Positions 26,089-34,241 of a stretch of DNA of 64,000 bases are shown here, piece after piece. Under the pieces are notes generated by a model. It had not been told where the DNA came from. It did no database searches and was given only the letters and a program-made list of their open reading frames with translations. The position numbers were made by a program, and so were the translations under genes. Position 1 is the first letter of the stretch, and each line of letters starts with the position of its first letter. The DNA is from Oscillospiraceae bacterium (lineage in GTDB: Bacteria; Bacillota; Clostridia; Oscillospirales; Ruminococcaceae): NCBI GenBank assembly GCA_030539275.1, contig JAUNSK010000006.1, forward strand, positions 1 through 64,000. Reading direction: 5' to 3'.

Positions 26089-27495
26089 ATGAAGTACAAA
26101 AAAATATGTCTGATTTTAGCGGCAGCAATGATGATGAGTTCAGTTGCAGGATGCGCAGATGATAAAAAAGATAGTAAACCTGATTCGCAGGCTGAAGTGA
26201 CTACACAGCCGGCTGTTACTGAGGATATTCCACAGTATGATGATTACAAACTTCTGTTCAACGATGAGTTCAGCGGACAGGGCCTTGACACTGATATATG
26301 GGACTATGATCCTCATGAACCAGGCTGGACAAATAATGAACTTCAGGAATATACAACCTCTGAAGAAAATGTATTTCTGAGAGACGGAAAGCTTGTTCTG
26401 AAAGCAATCAGGACTGAAGACAGCAGCGGAAAAGATTATTATACTTCAGGCAAGATAAAATCTCAGAATAAAAAAGACTTTAAGTACGGAAAAGTTGTAG
26501 TTAGTGCTAAAGTACCTGAAGGACAGGGACTCTGGCCTGCAATCTGGATGATGCCGACAGATGAAGGGTTCTACGGTCAGTGGCCAAAGTGCGGCGAGAT
26601 CGATATAATGGAAGTGCTCGGAAGTGATGTAGCTACTGCATATGGAACTGTGCACTACGGTGAACCTCATGCTGAACAGCAGGGAACATATAAACTTGAA
26701 AACGGAACATTCGCTGGTGATTTCCATGAATATTCAGTTGAATGGGAACCGGGCGAAATGAGATGGTATATAGACGGAAACCTTTTTAAAACAGTAAACG
26801 ACTGGTTTTCAGCTGTTGAAGGTGAGGATGATAAGCCATATCCTGCACCATTCAATCAGAATTTCTTTGTACAGCTCAACCTTGCTGTAGGCGGAACATG
26901 GCCTGGCAATCCTGATGAAACTACAGATTTTAATAAGGCAGAGTTTGAAGTTGACTACGTCAGAGTGTATCAGAAAGACAGCTATGATGAAAATGTTACA
27001 AAGCCTGAAAAGGAATACCGTAAGGCTCTTGAAGACGGAAACTTCATTTATAACGGCGACTTCTCTGAAGATGAAAGTCTTGATGATGATACTAACTGGA
27101 AGTTCCTCCTTTTTGAAAACGGCGCAGGAACTGCTTCAATCAAGGACAACATGCTCACTATTGAATCTACAAACGCAGGAGATGTAGATTATTCAGTTCA
27201 GCTGGTACAGCCTGAGATCCCGATGATAAAGGGTAAAAAGTATAAGCTCACATTTGATGCATATGCCGATGAGGAAAGAGATATAATTGTATGTGTCTCA
27301 GCTCCGACAAATGGCTGGGTACGTTATCTGAAGGATACAACACAGAAGATAACAACAGATATGCAGACATACACATTTGAATTTGAAATGACAGGCAAAG
27401 ATGATCCTAACGGAAGACTTGAGTTCAATCTCGGTCACAGAGGAAGCACTGCTGCATTCCATCTTACAAATGTCCGTATCGAAGAGATATCTTAA
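26089..27495 (+). CDS. GH16 beta-glucanase lipoprotein with C-terminal CBM4/9-type domain
   Basis: A 468-residue lipoprotein: type II signal with lipobox SVAGC (Cys22), a Thr/Gln/Asp linker, a GH16 domain (about 52-296), then a carbohydrate-binding domain of the CBM4_9/CenC type (about 312-466, opening NFIYNGDFSED). The catalytic motif GEIDIMEVLG gives nucleophile Glu170, Asp172 and acid/base Glu175. GH16 enzymes with ExDxxE cut beta-1,3 or mixed beta-1,3-1,4 glucans. Anchored at the cell surface, it would produce oligosaccharides for uptake and for the cytoplasmic GH5 encoded just upstream. Confidence 0.92.
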   Translation: MKYKKICLILAAAMMMSSVAGCADDKKDSKPDSQAEVTTQPAVTEDIPQYDDYKLLFNDEFSGQGLDTDIWDYDPHEPGWTNNELQEYTTSEENVFLRDGKLVLKAIRTEDSSGKDYYTSGKIKSQNKKDFKYGKVVVSAKVPEGQGLWPAIWMMPTDEGFYGQWPKCGEIDIMEVLGSDVATAYGTVHYGEPHAEQQGTYKLENGTFAGDFHEYSVEWEPGEMRWYIDGNLFKTVNDWFSAVEGEDDKPYPAPFNQNFFVQLNLAVGGTWPGNPDETTDFNKAEFEVDYVRVYQKDSYDENVTKPEKEYRKALEDGNFIYNGDFSEDESLDDDTNWKFLLFENGAGTASIKDNMLTIESTNAGDVDYSVQLVQPEIPMIKGKKYKLTFDAYADEERDIIVCVSAPTNGWVRYLKDTTQKITTDMQTYTFEFEMTGKDDPNGRLEFNLGHRGSTAAFHLTNVRIEEIS

Positions 27496-27514
27496 TTTTC
27501 CTGAAATATAAAAG

Positions 27515-27563
27515 TAAGACGGTTTATTCTTCCTGAACGAAGTGATAAACCGTCTTATTTTTT
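27515..27563. terminator. Terminator between convergent genes
   Basis: TAAGACGGTTTA at 27515-27526 pairs perfectly with TAAACCGTCTTA at 27546-27557, followed on the plus strand by TTTTTT. Confidence 0.85.
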
Positions 27564-27578
27564 CTGAGAGTTTTTAAT

Positions 27579-28337
27579 CTATTTTCCTGCAGCCCTGAAA
27601 AGTCTTTTTATTCCAAGCAGATAATTCTTTACAGTTTCTATAAGACTTCTTCTTTCTGACAGAAGTACGACGTTATTATACATCATATTAAGCTTTCTGG
27701 CGCTCCTTAGTACTCCGTCATGATGATAATGTCCGCAGTACCATTTTTTAAACTTAAGTTTTTTGTATATCTGAGAAAAAAAGCTTGTAAGTGTATCAGA
27801 ATAATTTCCTTTCATCATTACATTATGTACTTCATTAGGTGCACAGTGTGTAATAACATAATCGACCTGCCAGTCAGCTGCTTTGAGATTAGCAACAGCT
27901 TCTATATAATCATTTTCGCAGGGCTGTTCCTCAGGCCACCAGTTCACTCCCTGCGTTCGCCACCATTTGTCATGAGATGATGCACCGCCCATGGTAAAAA
28001 ATCTTTTTCCTTCTATGTCAAATATCTGCCCGCGCATAAGATGATAAACACTGTCTGATATTTTGTGTACCTTACCGCCAAACAAATATTCAACCGGATA
28101 TTTTGCGAGCAGAACATGATTTTCATGATTTCCGTCAACGAACAGCGTAGTAAAATGTTTTTTTTCAAGCCATTTGATCCAGTGCCGGTCATGACTGGAA
28201 TTGTCCCATACAAGACCAAAGTCACCGCATATGATCACATAATCTTTCTTTGTAAGCTTTTTCTGCTGAGGAAACCGTTTGTTGCTTAGTTTATGTATGT
28301 CTATATCACCATGGATATCACCGGTTATATATATCAT
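27579..28337 (-). CDS. Metallophosphoesterase
   Basis: A 252-residue calcineurin-like phosphoesterase with the full set of metal ligands in order: GDIHG (6-10), CGDFG, GNHEN, THC and GHYHHD near the C-terminus. No membrane segment is present. Relatives act on nucleotides, phosphoproteins or small phosphodiesters; the target here is unknown. AGAGGTGATGAC precedes the ATG. It stands alone between two terminators or promoters of other genes. Confidence 0.87.
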   Translation of the reverse strand: MIYITGDIHGDIDIHKLSNKRFPQQKKLTKKDYVIICGDFGLVWDNSSHDRHWIKWLEKKHFTTLFVDGNHENHVLLAKYPVEYLFGGKVHKISDSVYHLMRGQIFDIEGKRFFTMGGASSHDKWWRTQGVNWWPEEQPCENDYIEAVANLKAADWQVDYVITHCAPNEVHNVMMKGNYSDTLTSFFSQIYKKLKFKKWYCGHYHHDGVLRSARKLNMMYNNVVLLSERRSLIETVKNYLLGIKRLFRAAGK

Positions 28338-28505
28338 GTCATCACCTCTGAAATCGATAAGTTTTACATATTAATTATTATAGAGTTTATTTTGTATATA
28401 GTCAATGCTGTAAACTTTAATCATAATAATTTTTTACAAGCAGTATTATAGTCAGTTAAGTTACCTGATTTATCAAATGTTAAGGAAGTTTTATAGTGCT
28501 TTATA

Positions 28506-28534
28506 TTGAACCTTTAACTATTTTGTGATATAAT
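28506..28534 (+). promoter_or_regulatory. Sigma-A-type promoter of the DUF3592 gene
   Basis: TTGAAC at 28506-28511, 17-base spacer, TATAAT at 28529-28534 with an extended TGA before it. Confidence 0.6.
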
Positions 28535-28565
28535 AAAAAAAATTACATTTTATTGGAGGGATATC

Positions 28566-28988
28566 ATGGGTAAATCAAGAGGTTTCAGTATTATAATAGC
28601 AATTCTTTTGCTTGTAGCAGGAGGATTTATATTCATTAGTACATCGGTTACTTATGCTACATATGAAACAACTCAGGGAGAGATAGACAGTGTAAGTACT
28701 CGGCGTTATAAAAAATCTAAAAGCGGAAGTAAAACATATCGTCGTATTACGTATAGTTATAAAGTAAACGGCATATCTCACAGCGGATCTGCGACAACAA
28801 ATCAGTATGTGAGTGATGGCGAATCAATAACTGTATATTACAGCCAGTCTGATCCTTCCAAATCAAAAACAGATGATGAGCTGTTTGATAATATCAAGTT
28901 TTCCCTGGGATTAGGAGTAGGTGCAGTCTTGTTTTTTATAGGACCAGTTAAAACAGGGAGAAAATTTAAAAATGCATCACCGTATTGA
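28566..28988 (+). CDS. DUF3592-type small membrane protein
   Basis: A 140-residue protein with membrane segments at about 7-28 and 110-127 and a soluble loop between (TTQGEIDSVSTRRYKKSKSG, then ITYSYKVNGISHSGSATTN, VYYSQSDPSKSK). This is the DUF3592 pattern: a two-pass protein with an extracytoplasmic beta-rich domain of unknown function. TTGGAGGG precedes the ATG. It is monocistronic, with its own promoter and terminator. Confidence 0.78.
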   Translation: MGKSRGFSIIIAILLLVAGGFIFISTSVTYATYETTQGEIDSVSTRRYKKSKSGSKTYRRITYSYKVNGISHSGSATTNQYVSDGESITVYYSQSDPSKSKTDDELFDNIKFSLGLGVGAVLFFIGPVKTGRKFKNASPY

Positions 28989-29037
28989 CGTTTTATTATT
29001 TTAGATTCTTAGCGAAATCCGGTCGGCATATGTTTTC

Positions 29038-29079
29038 AAAACCCGATATTGATGTATAAAAACATTGATATTGGGTTTT
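29038..29079 (+). terminator. Long stem-loop terminator
   Basis: AAAACCCGATATTGATG at 29038-29054 pairs along its length, with a few wobbles, with CATTGATATTGGGTTTT at 29063-29079. Confidence 0.7.
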
Positions 29080-29141
29080 ATATACTGTTGCAAACAGTCA
29101 GATAAATAAATAATTATTTTAAAAAAGAAGGAGCAACAAAT

Positions 29142-30230
29142 ATGAACATCAAAAAGATCAAACCAAGACAGCTGAAAAAAGGAGACAGGGCAGCAATAGT
29201 AAGTCTGTCCAGCGGAATGCTCGGAGAAGACTTCTGCTCACATAATATTGAGATCGGAACAAAAAGACTCAGGGAGTATGGTATAGAACCAGTCTTTATG
29301 GAGAATTCCCTTAAAGGGATCGGGTATCTCGCTTCAAATCCTCAGGCACGTGCACAGGATCTGAAGGATGCGTTTTCCGATGACAGTATAAGCGCTGTTA
29401 TCTGTGCTATCGGAGGTGATGATACATACAGACTTATGCCTTATCTTATGGAAGACAAGGAGTTTTTAAGAAATGTCAGAAACAATCCTAAAATATTTAC
29501 GGGATTTTCTGATACGACGATAAATCATCTTATGTTCTCAAAGCTTGGAATGGTAAGCTATTACGGACCGGCATTTATTACTGATCTCGGTGAAATCTCA
29601 GATGAAATGCTTCCTTACACAAAAACTGCTTTTGAAGGATTTTTTAAAGGCAAAGAAATTACAAAGATCACATCAAGTGATGTATGGTATGAGACACGTA
29701 CGGATTTCAGCCCTGCAGCAATTGGTACTGAGCGTACTGCACACAAAGAAGAACACGGTTTTGAGGCAGTGCAGGGTAGAGGAAGCTTTACAGGAGAACT
29801 TTTCGGAGGATGTCTGGAAAGCCTGTATGATATAATAAATCCTTCACGATATGAAGATGAACCCCGCGTATGTGAAAAATATTCGCTGCTTGGTTCGCCG
29901 GATGACTTGCGGGGAAAGATCTTGTTTCTTGAAACATGTGAGGAAAGGCCTGAACCTGAAAAATTCGCAATGGAGCTAACAGCTCTGAAACAAAAAGGAA
30001 TGTTTGAGCACATAAACGGAATAATTGCAGGAAAGCCTGAGGATGAAGTTTACTATGAGGAATATAAGCAGATATTTACTCAGGTAATTGATGATCCTGA
30101 TCTGCCTGTATTATATAATCTGAACTTCGGCCATTCATCGCCGAGATGTGTTATTCCATATGGAATACAGACTAAGGTTGACATGGATAATAAGAGTGTG
30201 GAATTTCTCGAACCTTTGTTTGTAAAATGA
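29142..30230 (+). CDS. S66-family peptidase (LD-carboxypeptidase/MccF-like)
   Basis: A 362-residue protein with the S66 layout: N-terminal GDRAAIVSLSSG; the nucleophile-loop region CAIGGDDTYRLMPYL (about 88-102); then FTGFSDTTINHLMFSKLG and YYGPAF, typical of the family. Family members cleave L,D-peptide bonds of cell-wall peptides or processed microcin C7. The usual catalytic Ser after the GG loop appears as Thr95 here; I believe this occurs in a clostridial subgroup, but activity should not be assumed. No signal peptide. GAAGGAG precedes the ATG. Confidence 0.85.
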   Translation: MNIKKIKPRQLKKGDRAAIVSLSSGMLGEDFCSHNIEIGTKRLREYGIEPVFMENSLKGIGYLASNPQARAQDLKDAFSDDSISAVICAIGGDDTYRLMPYLMEDKEFLRNVRNNPKIFTGFSDTTINHLMFSKLGMVSYYGPAFITDLGEISDEMLPYTKTAFEGFFKGKEITKITSSDVWYETRTDFSPAAIGTERTAHKEEHGFEAVQGRGSFTGELFGGCLESLYDIINPSRYEDEPRVCEKYSLLGSPDDLRGKILFLETCEERPEPEKFAMELTALKQKGMFEHINGIIAGKPEDEVYYEEYKQIFTQVIDDPDLPVLYNLNFGHSSPRCVIPYGIQTKVDMDNKSVEFLEPLFVK

Positions 30231-30243
30231 TCCTGATAGTAAA

Positions 30244-30278
30244 AAAGCAGCATTATGATGCGTCCATAATGCTGCTTT
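30244..30278. terminator. Bidirectional terminator
   Basis: AAAGCAGCATTATG at 30244-30257 pairs perfectly with CATAATGCTGCTTT at 30265-30278, between convergent genes; the minus strand has a six-T run. Confidence 0.85.
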
Positions 30279-30287
30279 AAATATATA

Positions 30288-31058
30288 CTATAGCTTTCTT
30301 TTGTTAAAAAATATTATAGAAATTATTACATTTATCACTGACAGTACAAGGACTACGGCTGAAGCCCTGACAAATGGGTCAGTTTCTGCCTGAGAGTTGA
30401 TCATATTGCCTGCACCCAGAAGATAAGTAGGCAGGAACTCAGATATTTTCGGAATAAAAGCAAAAACATAAGAAGCTGCAAATGTACCTGCACAGGAAAG
30501 CATAACCGCGGTACCTGTTCTGAGCAGTGCTGAATAAAGGTCGATGAGTGAAATAAGCCATAATCCCGAGATCCAGATACATATTCCGCCGAATATAGTA
30601 TGAGATGCTATACTATTGTCCCAGAAATATACTGTATATGCATATGTGACCCCGAAAGTGATCCAGTAGCAGATACTCCAGGTGATCAGCATGGCTGCAG
30701 TTTTTGAAGCCAGCACTTTCCATCTTGACATACCCTTGGTGAGCATCTGGATAAGCGTACCTTTCTGATATTCGTTTGTAAAGATCCCTGAAAATACAAC
30801 TCCTATAATAACAAGTGTCAGAAAGCAGTTTTTATAGAACTGTGCCCATGAGTCAAGAGCTGTAATTTCCATCTGTTTAATTATTATGCCTTGCTGCTCC
30901 ATTTCATCCCCGAGCATTTCAAACATCCATGGAGTAAGCTTTGCTATTGCAGGACTCATAATTCCGATGATAACATAGAGAATAATAAGCAGTGTAAGCA
31001 TTTTGGTTCTCTTTAGCTGCATAAATTCCTTCCTGGTAAATGCTGCTGTCTGTTTCAT
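30288..31058 (-). CDS. ABC-2 type transporter permease
   Basis: A 256-residue polytopic permease with six hydrophobic segments. It opens with a cytoplasmic amphipathic stretch (AAFTRKEFMQLKRTKML), and the ABC-2 EYQKGTLIQMLTKGMSRWK coupling segment follows the second membrane segment. Its ATG overlaps the stop of the ATPase gene by one base (TAATG), so the two are translationally coupled. Probably it exports a peptide or lipid, or protects the envelope; the substrate is unknown. Last gene of the XRE-PLDc_N-ABC operon. Confidence 0.85.
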   Translation of the reverse strand: MKQTAAFTRKEFMQLKRTKMLTLLIILYVIIGIMSPAIAKLTPWMFEMLGDEMEQQGIIIKQMEITALDSWAQFYKNCFLTLVIIGVVFSGIFTNEYQKGTLIQMLTKGMSRWKVLASKTAAMLITWSICYWITFGVTYAYTVYFWDNSIASHTIFGGICIWISGLWLISLIDLYSALLRTGTAVMLSCAGTFAASYVFAFIPKISEFLPTYLLGAGNMINSQAETDPFVRASAVVLVLSVINVIISIIFFNKRKL

Positions 31059-31969
31059 TACCCGATCACCTCCATAAACATTTCTTCAAGATCAGGTTCT
31101 ATCTGCTGGATGCTTACAGGACACAGATGATTGTCAGACATTATCTTCATAGCCCTGAGCATGCCGTCATGATTCTGCTTTTTGTAAATAAGCTTCGTTT
31201 TGCCTGATATTTCAGTATCAGCATTCTGGGCCCCGAAAAGCTTTGAGAATCGGTCACACTCAGTCTGATTCGGAAATTCAATACTGAAGCCATGAGATGC
31301 GTGACTGTTTTTTATGTCCTGAATTGCCGACTGATAAACAACAGAACCGTTTTTCAAGAAGCCTACTTCATCACATATCCTTTCTACATCAGTGAGAATA
31401 TGAGTTGAAAACAAAACTGTAGTTCTGTCCGTGGCCTGAGTCAGGATATCAAGGATTTCTTTTCGTCCGAGAGGATCAAGTGCAGATGTAGGTTCATCAC
31501 ATATCAGAAGCTTTGGTTCGTTAAGAAGTGCCTGTGCTATTCCGAGTCGCTGTTTCATCCCTCTTGAAAAACCATGGATCCTTTTTTTATGAATATCTAG
31601 TCCTGTCATACCAAGAAGACTGTTTATTTTCTCTTTTCTGCCTTTCACTGACATTTCGGTTATATCTGCACACAGATCAAGGTATTCATATGGCGTCATA
31701 AAATCATAAAACTCAGGTACATCAGGAAGATATCCTATATTTCTGTTAGTCTGGGTCTGTCCGTATGTAACCTTCTGACCGCACACCTCAATAGAACCAC
31801 TGTCTATTGTATACAGTCCAAGGATCATCTTCATTGTTGTAGTTTTTCCGGCACCGTTGCATCCGATAAATCCGTAAACCTTATGCTCAGGAACACTGAG
31901 TGAGAGATTTTTGAGTACCTGATGGCTGCCGAAGCTCTTCGAAACATCTCTGATTGTTAAAATGTCCAT
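31058..31969 (-). CDS. ABC transporter ATP-binding protein
   Basis: A 303-residue ATPase of the CcmA/DrrA-like group: Walker A GCNGAGKTT (about 36-44), signature FSRGMKQRLGIAQAL, Walker B LLICDEPTSALDP and H-loop STHIL, then a C-terminal extension of about 90 residues usual in ABC-2 exporters. GAGGATG precedes the ATG, which follows the PLDc_N gene without a gap. It pairs with the permease at 30288. Confidence 0.92.
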   Translation of the reverse strand: MDILTIRDVSKSFGSHQVLKNLSLSVPEHKVYGFIGCNGAGKTTTMKMILGLYTIDSGSIEVCGQKVTYGQTQTNRNIGYLPDVPEFYDFMTPYEYLDLCADITEMSVKGRKEKINSLLGMTGLDIHKKRIHGFSRGMKQRLGIAQALLNEPKLLICDEPTSALDPLGRKEILDILTQATDRTTVLFSTHILTDVERICDEVGFLKNGSVVYQSAIQDIKNSHASHGFSIEFPNQTECDRFSKLFGAQNADTEISGKTKLIYKKQNHDGMLRAMKIMSDNHLCPVSIQQIEPDLEEMFMEVIG

Positions 31970-32170
31970 TTAATCATCCTCTTTTCCAAGAATGAAATAC
32001 AAAACCGGTCCTATAAACTGCATGCCTGCAATTGTAACGATTATCCAAAGTGCACGGGATCCGTGCTTGTATGTTTTATGTGTAAGAATGTGTCTGAGTG
32101 TAAATGCAAGCAGAATCAATTCTGCAGCAGCGAGCGGAACAGCGAATGGAAGTATGTCTTGTAATGTCAT
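31970..32170 (-). CDS. PLDc_N-domain small membrane protein (YxlE-like)
   Basis: A 66-residue protein with two membrane segments (about 6-28 and 40-60) and the PLDc_N motif ending GPVLYFILGKEDD. I start it at ATG 32170, which has AGGAGG 7 bases upstream; the longer open frame overlaps the preceding XRE gene. In B. subtilis a similar protein, YxlE, sits next to the ABC pair YxlF-YxlG and takes part in negative control of the SigY system. The same order here suggests a comparable accessory or regulatory role, by analogy only. Confidence 0.75.
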   Translation of the reverse strand: MTLQDILPFAVPLAAAELILLAFTLRHILTHKTYKHGSRALWIIVTIAGMQFIGPVLYFILGKEDD

Positions 32171-32207
32171 AATGATTCCTCCTGTCAGCCAATAAAGGCT
32201 TTTGTTA

Positions 32208-33344
32208 TTATTTCTTGTTCTCAAATATCTTTGAAAAGTCCTGAAGCTGTCTTATAAGAAATTTATATTCATTTTCATCTGAAAGCTTTGAAAAAAACGG
32301 ACCGGTGAGAACCGGGATGGTGCTTTCATAAATAATTTTTCTGCTGCTTGGCATCTGACCGCCAAGAGGAAGGTTATCGAGCCATTCGTCTATACTGTCA
32401 AAGTAATTATCGCCGTTCATGAATTTATCATTTGAAAGAAATTTAATGAAATCTTTTGTGAAGATCTTCAGATATCCGATCGCTTTCTCTTTTTCATCAT
32501 GCTGTGTATAAAATGCTGCTGCCTGGATCTGAAACTGAAGATATGAGTTAAGGTTTATCAGTTCAATATTATACAGCCCGTTCAGGGTATTGATTTTCGA
32601 TATTGTCTGTTCACATTTTTCTATATTATCTGATTCGAGTGAGAGGATCAGTATGCTGTTGCCGATAACTTCCATAAGATTTATATAAAGAGAGATCTGT
32701 GAATTTGAAATGGCTTTTTGTTTATCACCATTCATTACATAAGCCTGCGTAAGCATAGCTTTGGCATTTGACGACAAGTGATCATGTGAATACATCTGGC
32801 TGAGCATATCAATGACCTCTTCTGCCTTGCCAAGCTGCAAAAGAACAATATTTTTTAGTATCATAGCATCATTTCTGATGTACAGGTCACTGCAGTGATT
32901 TTCAATATGATCAATAAGTTCACCTATATAGTTAAGCAGTTCATTGCGCTTTTCAGGTGTATCAGGCAGAGCCAGATGATTGATAAGCAGACTAGCCGCA
33001 CTAAGTAAAAACGGATAGCATGCGTAATACTGCTTTACAAGCTTTCTGATATTGCTATAAGCTTCATCATAGTCAAGGGATGCAAACATGTCTGACATAT
33101 CAACATATTGTTTATTTATCTGAGCAGGCGTAAGCTGAGCCTGAAAACCAATAAGCTCATCAACCGATATATCAAAATAATTAGCTATCACAGGCAAAAG
33201 CAGTATATCAGGATAACTTTGAGAAGTTTCCCATTTTGAAACTGATGCTTTTGTAACACCAAGAAAATCCGCTAGCTGCTCCTGCGTAACTTTGCGAAGT
33301 TTTCTAAGACGAATCAGGTTTTCTGATATTTTCAGTGTAACCAT
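32208..33344 (-). CDS. XRE-family regulator with helical repeat domain
   Basis: A 378-residue protein: an N-terminal helix-turn-helix (about 8-62: LRKVTQEQLADFLGVTKAS followed by VSKWE), then about 300 residues of helical repeats resembling TPRs. Such XRE-TPR proteins are often peptide- or stress-responsive regulators. AGGAGG precedes the ATG. It is first in an operon with PLDc_N and ABC genes, starting 37 bases before the PLDc_N start. An inverted repeat at 33413-33437 upstream of its promoter is a candidate binding site. Confidence 0.85.
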   Translation of the reverse strand: MVTLKISENLIRLRKLRKVTQEQLADFLGVTKASVSKWETSQSYPDILLLPVIANYFDISVDELIGFQAQLTPAQINKQYVDMSDMFASLDYDEAYSNIRKLVKQYYACYPFLLSAASLLINHLALPDTPEKRNELLNYIGELIDHIENHCSDLYIRNDAMILKNIVLLQLGKAEEVIDMLSQMYSHDHLSSNAKAMLTQAYVMNGDKQKAISNSQISLYINLMEVIGNSILILSLESDNIEKCEQTISKINTLNGLYNIELINLNSYLQFQIQAAAFYTQHDEKEKAIGYLKIFTKDFIKFLSNDKFMNGDNYFDSIDEWLDNLPLGGQMPSSRKIIYESTIPVLTGPFFSKLSDENEYKFLIRQLQDFSKIFENKK

Positions 33345-33374
33345 TTTTATTACCTCCTTTTTTTCTATGTCTTA

Positions 33375-33402
33375 AGTATATCACCTTTTATATTTTTTAC
33401 AA
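33375..33402 (-). promoter_or_regulatory. Sigma-A-type promoter of the XRE operon
   Basis: On the minus strand TTGTAA (33402-33397), a 16-base spacer, then TATACT (33380-33375), about 30 bases before the start codon. Confidence 0.55.
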
Positions 33403-33412
33403 TGGATTTGCA

Positions 33413-33437
33413 GTTGATTTGAGGAAACAAAATCAAC
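33413..33437. promoter_or_regulatory. Inverted repeat, candidate XRE operator
   Basis: GTTGATTT at 33413-33420 and AAATCAAC at 33430-33437 form a perfect 8-base inverted repeat just upstream of the XRE -35, in the gap shared with the divergent alkyltransferase gene. Confidence 0.45.
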
Positions 33438-33471
33438 CACAAGGAAACATCACAAAAAAGTCAGTATATTA

Positions 33472-33500
33472 TTGACTTAACAGAAAGTGAATGGTAAAAT
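33472..33500 (+). promoter_or_regulatory. Sigma-A-type promoter of the alkyltransferase gene
   Basis: TTGACT at 33472-33477, 17-base spacer, TAAAAT at 33495-33500. Confidence 0.6.
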
Positions 33501-33542
33501 ACAGTTAATGGATCAAATCAGAATAAATAAGAGGGTCAGATA

Positions 33543-34172
33543 ATGAATGAAAAAGAAAATTGTCCTTGTAAACATATAAACTGTGAAAGACATGGCAGAT
33601 GCTCAGAATGCATGAAGCATCATACTGAAGACAAGAAAACTCCTCCAGCCTGTGAGCGTATAAGAATAAAGCAGGAGAGAAAAGAGAGACATAAAGGCAA
33701 AGTAAGACCTGAAATAGTGTACACGATTCATTTTGATTCACCAGTTGGTGTACTGTGTGCCCGGGCTGATGATAATTCACTTGTTAAACTTTTTATAGAC
33801 AATGAGAAAAAGTGTCCGGATACTGAGGAGTCTGAGCTTCTTGCCCGTGTAAGGACACAGGTCTGTGAATATTTTGAAGGAAAGAGAAAAGTATTTGATA
33901 TTCCTCTTAACCTGTATGGTACAGATTTTCAGATGACAGTCTGGAACGCATTGCTGAAGATCGGGTACGCGGCTACATGCTGCTACAGTGATATCGCATC
34001 AATGTGCGGCGATCGTGCTGCAACACGTGCAGTTGGCGGTGCTGTAAATAAAAACCCTGTAATGATAATTGTGCCTTGCCACAGAGTAATAGGCAAAAAC
34101 GGAAAACTTACCGGTTTTGCTGCAGGACTTGATGTTAAGGAGACACTTCTCAGACTTGAAAATATTCTTTAA
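33543..34172 (+). CDS. ogt: Methylated-DNA-protein cysteine methyltransferase with Cys-rich N-terminal module
   Basis: A 209-residue fusion. Residues 60-209 are an Ogt/MGMT domain with the helix-turn-helix VWNALLKIGY, the arginine-finger segment ATRAVGGAVNKNP and the active-site IVPCHRV (acceptor Cys179); it repairs O6-alkylguanine by suicide transfer to Cys179. Residues 7-37 are a separate Cys-rich module (CPCKHINCERHGRCSECMKHH plus a last Cys37), a probable metal-binding knuckle that I recall as a stand-alone small protein in related bacteria. A basic linker joins them. GAGGGTC precedes the ATG. It has its own promoter and is divergent from the XRE gene. Confidence 0.92.
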   Translation: MNEKENCPCKHINCERHGRCSECMKHHTEDKKTPPACERIRIKQERKERHKGKVRPEIVYTIHFDSPVGVLCARADDNSLVKLFIDNEKKCPDTEESELLARVRTQVCEYFEGKRKVFDIPLNLYGTDFQMTVWNALLKIGYAATCCYSDIASMCGDRAATRAVGGAVNKNPVMIIVPCHRVIGKNGKLTGFAAGLDVKETLLRLENIL

Positions 34173-34241
34173 AAGTAATATAGATCAAAGTCTGCTGCAG
34201 AATAAGCTTCATAAAACAATATAATATTAAAGGAAAAAACA

